Shown here piece after piece: positions 59,312-64,000 of a stretch of 64,000 nt of DNA (the stretch's first letter is position 1; each line of letters begins with the position of its first letter). The DNA is taken from contig JASJZC010000005.1 in assembly GCA_037178855.1 (NCBI GenBank), forward strand, positions 4,712,001 through 4,776,000, in the 5' to 3' direction. This DNA comes from Oscheius sp. JU75. Taxonomy: Eukaryota > Nematoda > Chromadorea > Rhabditida > Rhabditidae. Made by a program: the position numbers and the translations under genes. Under the pieces are notes generated by a model that had not been told where the DNA came from, made no database searches, and saw only the letters and a program-made list of their open reading frames with translations.

Positions 59312-61494
59312 CTAGAAGGAGGAGTCGTTTTCACGCATCCGAACCGTCGGACCTCGTAAAGCTGGAAAAAAAATATTGGAGAATCAAATAGAGAATGCAT
59401 ACGATTAGAGCCACAGAAGGCAGTCTCTCTAGAACACTTTCTCACGTCTTTCTCTTCGAAACACTTGTTGTATCGGTATCTCAGACCGTCTTTGTCCTTC
59501 CCCTCGCAACTAGACCAAACGGTCCATTTCGTCCTCAGAGGGACATCCTAAAGAACTAGTAGAAGGAAAAACAGAACAAACTCTGTATTTGAACGACTCG
59601 TCGGCTGCTTCTCTCACATCAACAGCGTCGGGAACTTCGATATAAATCATTTGGATCGACTGGTCCTGAAACTGTTCGTTGTTTTTCTAACAATTATCTT
59701 ACAGCTTTTATAAACTGATCGGCTTTTCTCGATCCTGCTTCTCGATTCAAAACACAATTCTGGAACGCATTCTATAAAAACTAAAAACACTCGGCACCTG
59801 TTCCTTGTCAACAGGGTAGAACATGGCAGACAGACAGTGAAAACCGTGTTGTCTTCTGGCCTTCAAACAAAGAGCTATACAATCTTCCATACTCTTGGCA
59901 TCTTCGACTTCTTCCACGAATCCTACCAAAAGAAAGTTTCTCACGGCTGAGAACAGTCTTCCTCTGCCTAAACTACACTCTTTTCCTCATCTTCGTCTTT
60001 CGTACTTTTCGCGACATTCTTTCGAAGACAAATCTTCTCCATATAAGTGAATCCCGGCGATGTGATTAGGTCTATTAATTTTGTTGAAAGTAGAGACAAT
60101 ATAACCTGTTCTAGTGCGTCGAGACTTGGTTGAAGCCAATTGACAGCCGATCGCTGAGAACAAGGCCGAAGAACTCAAAAGGGTGTTCGGGAAGAGAACA
60201 GTAGTAGGCATACCAGTCATTGTCCTTCTCACAAGCCTCGCTACACTCTTCCGTGTTCGAAGAGTTCACTTTCGAAACATCGCCTCCGAAGGGACGACGT
60301 CTTTTCGTCGAAATGAACTCGACCATGGCCACAACATCGTCTTCAGTACAACCCTTTCCACTCGAAACGACCTTGTTCTGAAACTGTGTTGTATCTGTTT
60401 GATATAAAAATTAGTCACCAGTTCTGGATTATTGATGTCAACAAACCCGGCCAGTTCGTCAGTAAGCGAAGTCCTGGCTCCATATGTTTTATTACCTCTC
60501 GGCCTTTTGAAGACCAGTCTTTTCGGTTTCATTGTTGTAAATACATCGGTTCGGTTCTTTCCCTTGAGAATTTTATTCTCCATGTTCCATAGTACCGACC
60601 ATGTACTAGTCGTGAGAGCTGACGTAAGGTTCTCTGTTGTAGTAGTCATCTCTTTCCTTTGTTTCTTGTATTTCCGTTTCCTCTTCTCGTTTCTCTTTTT
60701 GTCTTTCTCTTTATGATCACTTTGAGGGAGCTCCGATTTGGCTGCATAGAGCTTGGGTCCTTCAGTTGTGATTTGAATCATCGACGGTCGACAAGTGGCT
60801 TGAGTGATCTGATCGTGGTCGTAAATCCGAAGATCTTGCAACTCGTTGTCTGTCGGAGGCATTGCAGGCAAATACCTGTACATGATCTCTTTTTCAGAAA
60901 CGGACCAACTCACTCAAAGTACTGTCGTCCTTCGAAGGTAACCATGTCGAATGGAGAGTTCGATGCAGTAACAGCAAAGAGATCACAAATGTTCCATCTT
61001 CTGTCAAAGACAACTGATCGACAGACCCATGGAGGAGTCTAAAAGTTCATTCAGCCTTAAACAAAGAGACTGTTGACCTGGTGTAGAAGACAACTATTGA
61101 GACAGTCGCTGCAAGAACCTCCAGTAGTTCTATGGAACATAATCACCCGAATAACAGTCGAGTTTGCACGGGTTGCCCATTTGTTTAGATCTATATTCGT
61201 GTATTTCCTAACGAACAATTACCATAAGAACATTCTTCTTTCAGAGGAGGCGAGAAGGACGGCGGTAGGACGGCGTCTGGTAGCGGTTTGAGTGGAATTG
61301 ACTCTTGGGAACTGAAAAGGATTCAAGGCCTAATAGAATGTCTTACACTGCCGTTGGACTGCTAGCAGAAATCTCGAATAGTTCTGGTCCCTTTACATCC
61401 AATTCATGTAGCTGGAGATATCTATTTCTCAACCATGTAAAGACCTCACTTGACAGTTTCCAAGAGAAAGCAGACTGATAAGAGCGATTAACAT
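59312..61494 (-). CDS. Secreted PAN/apple and thrombospondin-1 repeat protein
   Basis: Signal peptide MLIALISLLSLGNCQ. A first PAN/apple module follows (ECSYDLNKWATRANS, CSDCLNSCLLH, VCRSVVFDRRWNICDLF), then a basic, Lys/Thr-rich linker (KKRNEKRKRKYKKQRKEMT), a second PAN module (GCTEDDVVAMVEFIS ... ECSEACEKDNDW) and a third (FVEEVEDAKSMEDCIALCLK ... HCLSAMFYPVD, NCVLNREAGSRKADQF). It ends with a TSP1-like repeat (TKWTVWSSCEGKDKDGLRYR ... CFEEKDVRKCSRETAFC). PAN modules bind protein or carbohydrate ligands, so an extracellular matrix or cuticle role is likely but unproven. Introns are 32-57 nt; one junction between the second PAN cysteines (donor in YAY|S) is less certain than the others. Ortholog not recognised. 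Confidence 0.78.
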
Positions 61495-62249
61495 AGAGTA
61501 GCTGGAGAATGACCCGGGGCGGGTTACTGAGACGGTCAAAAGCAAAGTCAAGTTCTCGAGAACAAGATCCGAGCGACGAGAACCCAATTAACAAAAGATC
61601 GAGTAGGCTGCGCAAAAAGTGAGAACACATAGGAAACATTTGTGAATTTCATTTGGAAAACTACTAGAATTTTAACGCCGTCTGTTGAAATATTAATCAG
61701 TTGCCAGCCGCGGGAACATCTTGCCAATGCTGTTTGCAATTCTCTTTCAATTCTGGCAGCTGGAGAGACGAGCAATCCCTTTCTCCTCATTGACAAATGT
61801 TTATTCTTGTTCCTTTGAAAACCATTCGAAGGAAAGCAATTAAGTCGAACACGAACTAATGAGACTCCATAAATATTTTCCTTCTTAAAATTTCAATTGG
61901 ACTCTTGAGTCGCTGTCTCGTTCAATTTGTCGTCCGTTTCCGGGAAGTTGACAGGTAGTCAGCCGTTCTAATGCAATCGTAAGCGTTGTCATCGCGTACT
62001 CATCCCGCGAGCACATGTTGTTGCATTGATCGAGGGTTATCCCTCGTTATCCAACCCTCGGGGGCCTTTTTTTATGTTGTTTGGTGACTGTTAACCATTC
62101 GATTCACTAACCACATTTCCGCACCAACAACTCAATTCCCCTTTCTTCTCTCTCCGCCTCATCTTGTCCCGACTCGGAAGTAATTGAGGCCGATTGCAGG
62201 CAGACCCGACGGCGTTCTGCCCTCGACACAACGCACTTCCTGCACCTAG
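61495..62249. promoter_or_regulatory. Divergent promoter region
   Basis: 755 bp between divergent genes. A perfect 8-bp stem hairpin CGAGGGTT ... AACCCTCG lies at 62031-62060 within a TTATCC-repeated stretch. CACCTAG abuts the downstream ATG. Confidence 0.45.
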
Positions 62250-62778
62250 ATGAGCGGTGAGTTTGGTCATTTGTCCTCAACGAAAACGTTTAGGCTCACC
62301 GTGTCCACCTAATTGGACCGGAGACCTCTGTGACATTCCAGATTGTCATCGGGGCTCCATTGAAGGCAAACAATGCAGCTGCGAGGGAAACTTCAGTCCT
62401 CCATTCTGTTTAACCTGTCTCAAAGGTGAGCATTGGAATGGAGAACGTTTACTTGTGTTCTAGGTTTCTGGGGAGTAGACTGTCAAAACGCTTATGTTCT
62501 ACCAACTGAACCGCAGCAGTTCACACTTCTTCTAGCTCTCTATCCAATTGGCATTGCCACTCTCATTTTGCTCTTCTGCTGTCTCCTCTACTACTTAATC
62601 ATCGAGTACAGTTTAATACCCAATTCTATTGATCAATAGGCTCAGAACTCTACGTCGTCGATGTGGCAAACCACCTTCCTATTCGGAAATTCTCCTCGAT
62701 GCACCTCCTCCTTACAGTCAGGTGATAGCTGTGGACCAGAATGCTGCTCAAATCTACCATAATCCGAAAACTGTATGA
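62250..62778 (+). CDS. EGF-like, single-pass membrane protein with PPxY motifs
   Basis: Exons 62250-62256, 62294-62425, 62464-62605 and 62640-62778 give 139 residues. A cysteine-rich ectodomain (CPPNWTGDLCDIPDC, CSCEGNFSPPFCLTC, FWGVDCQN) has EGF/laminin-EGF spacing and an N-glycosylation site (NWT). One membrane helix follows (LLLALYPIGIATLILLFCCL), then a basic stop-transfer LRTLRRRCG and a tail with PPSY and PPPY, likely ligands for WW domains. No signal peptide lies before the ectodomain, so either it inserts N-out by its anchor or an upstream exon is missing. The first exon has only 7 coding bases. Similar in plan to the gene at 48832. Ortholog not recognised. Confidence 0.78.
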
Positions 62779-62941
62779 TTGTGAGACGTCTTCGAGTCGG
62801 GTTTTCACGGGTATTGGCAAATGAATATTATTACCATCCTGCAAAGTCCAGAGAATATATTTGAATCTGGCCTGGATGTTGTTAATTGATCGTCTGTTTA
62901 TACCGGGGAAAGACGATACTCTAAACAGTTCATTCGCGCCC

Positions 62942-63542
62942 ATGACCCCGTCCCTTCTGCTCTTTCTTTTTTTCGTCCCTCTTTTAATTGAGGCCAACTT
63001 TCATCTTGAAGGTATTGTCTCTCGTCTCAACTCATTAAGCTCTTAGGAGTCGATGAACCATTTCTTAAAAGATTATACGCAAAACTAGAAGGAGACTGCC
63101 GAATAAGTTTTGAGCTTTGTCAACAGGTGAGAACCCTTTTAAATAAAAATATTTTTTTTAAAATTTGTAGCAATCGGAAGTCATAGCCGACTACATGCAC
63201 AATCTGAGACATTTGTTATTCAATTACGAGAAGTCAACTCCGATTGCGATGGAGTTCGCCGAAAGGGTTCTCGTGTTTTCAATGTCTAGACAACTTGCTT
63301 TTAGACCGAAAAGGTAGTGAAACCCCTCCAGAATATGAACAGCCTAGAGGATGCCATATCGTATAAAGAAGAACATTTTCATGAGTTGACGGAGCTGTAC
63401 AATCAGGTACTTTTTACTTTTACTCTTGTTAACAAATTGATTGAAGGTAAGGGACTTGGCCAGTCTGATGCCACAAGAAGAGAAGAAACATTGGCTCGGA
63501 ATTCTTGATACCCTCAAAGAGGAAGAAGACGTACAAGACTGA
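62942..63542 (+). CDS. Small secreted protein, unrecognised
   Basis: Exons 62942-63011, 63047-63126, 63171-63266, 63305-63406 and 63447-63542 join in frame to 147 residues. The start MTPSLLLFLFFVPLLIEA is a strong signal peptide. The mature part is almost wholly helical and charged (RLYAKLEGDCRISFELCQQ, YMHNLRHLLFNYEKSTP, HFHELTELYNQVRDLASLMP) and ends acidic EEEDVQD. Two cysteines sit close together. No family was recognised; a secreted helical-bundle or coiled-coil protein is as far as I can go. It starts 163 bp after the EGF/PPxY gene on the same strand, so co-transcription is possible. Confidence 0.7.
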
Positions 63543-64000
63543 TAAAGAGTTGGCTACACCTTTTGTATCACAAGGTCTTGTTCACATCGACAGCTCAATA
63601 TGGCCTTGTAAATCTGAATTTCTGCATTTCTACAAAATAGTAAGGAGTGAACAATGGAACTCCAAGAGACTGCCTTTCGGACAAACTCGGAAATGCTCGA
63701 ACAACCGGCAGTGATACCATCCACGACGAATCTCTGACCGTAGACAGATCCATTCATTGTTTGGATCTTTCTGAAAAAGTGGTTGGACGGAAATATCCAA
63801 ACTCACATAACGTTACGGGTCATTACTCCGCCAAAGGAATCAACTGGAGTACGACTATATCTTTGGAGACGGCGGAAATCTCTTTCGAACTGTGCTCTTC
63901 AAAGATAATTTCAGAAAGAAAAGTTTTTGATTACCCATACTCAACCAGTTTCTTGGTATTCCAAGGATGAGTAGTTTGCAACTCTACTCTGACCGTGTTA
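63543..64000. other. Unresolved right edge
   Basis: A plus-strand open frame covers 63647-63970 without recognisable domains. A gene may begin here and run past the window. Nothing firmer can be said. Confidence 0.3.

Overview
The window reads as nematode nuclear DNA, although the species cannot be named. The grounds are: intron 3' ends of the TTTCAG/TTNCAG type; the same acceptor sitting directly in front of many start codons, as expected for spliced-leader trans-splicing; tight same-strand gene runs with 105-160 bp gaps, as in nematode operons; an SRT-type chemoreceptor relic; and an astacin protease with two ShKT domains. Introns are very short (mostly 33-43 nt, one of 30), so nearly every gene is cut into small exons. 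Models were rebuilt by joining exons at GT-AG (a few GC-AG) sites; summed exon lengths are multiples of three in all complete models except where noted.

Layout. 1-2233 (+): end of a 10-formyl-THF dehydrogenase and an ABHD10-like hydrolase. 2447-3440 (+): SRT receptor pseudogene. 7246-3570 (-): cereblon, U1A/U2B'' RNA-binding protein and HSCB, spaced like an operon. 7754-11692 (+): MAPKAPK2/3 kinase, TMEM53 and a RING protein. 13015-15572 (-): DM-domain (doublesex/mab-3) transcription factor, followed by about 3.7 kb without a gene. 19259-22657 (-): tryparedoxin-like protein and astacin. 23538-25019 (+): histidine acid phosphatase. 25178-26555: large inverted repeat. 27099-27854 (+): allatostatin-C-like neuropeptide precursor. 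28001-30599 (-): trypsin-like protease and a peptide-type GPCR. 32173-39735 (+): seven closely packed housekeeping genes (TSR3, TP53RK, TDP1, SENP8, SHQ1, UQCC2, a PB1 protein), the clearest operon. 39795-41115 (-): DBF4. 41259-41639: hAT-like MITE. 41939-45389: two tyrosine phosphatases. 48832-50051 (+): PPxY membrane protein. 51634-55029 (+): TBC1D22 with a third tyrosine phosphatase nested antisense in one intron. 55188-56561 (-): GPCR. 57838-61494 (-): GNAT-like protein and a PAN/TSP1 secreted protein. 62250-63542 (+): EGF/PPxY membrane protein and a small secreted protein.

Two kinds of neighbourhood alternate. The dense operon-like blocks carry ribosome/RNA modification, DNA repair, ubiquitin-like, iron-sulphur and respiratory assembly genes. 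The loose accessory stretches carry signalling and secreted genes (neuropeptide, GPCRs, proteases, phosphatases, a sex/tissue transcription factor) with long gene-free flanks and mobile-element traces.
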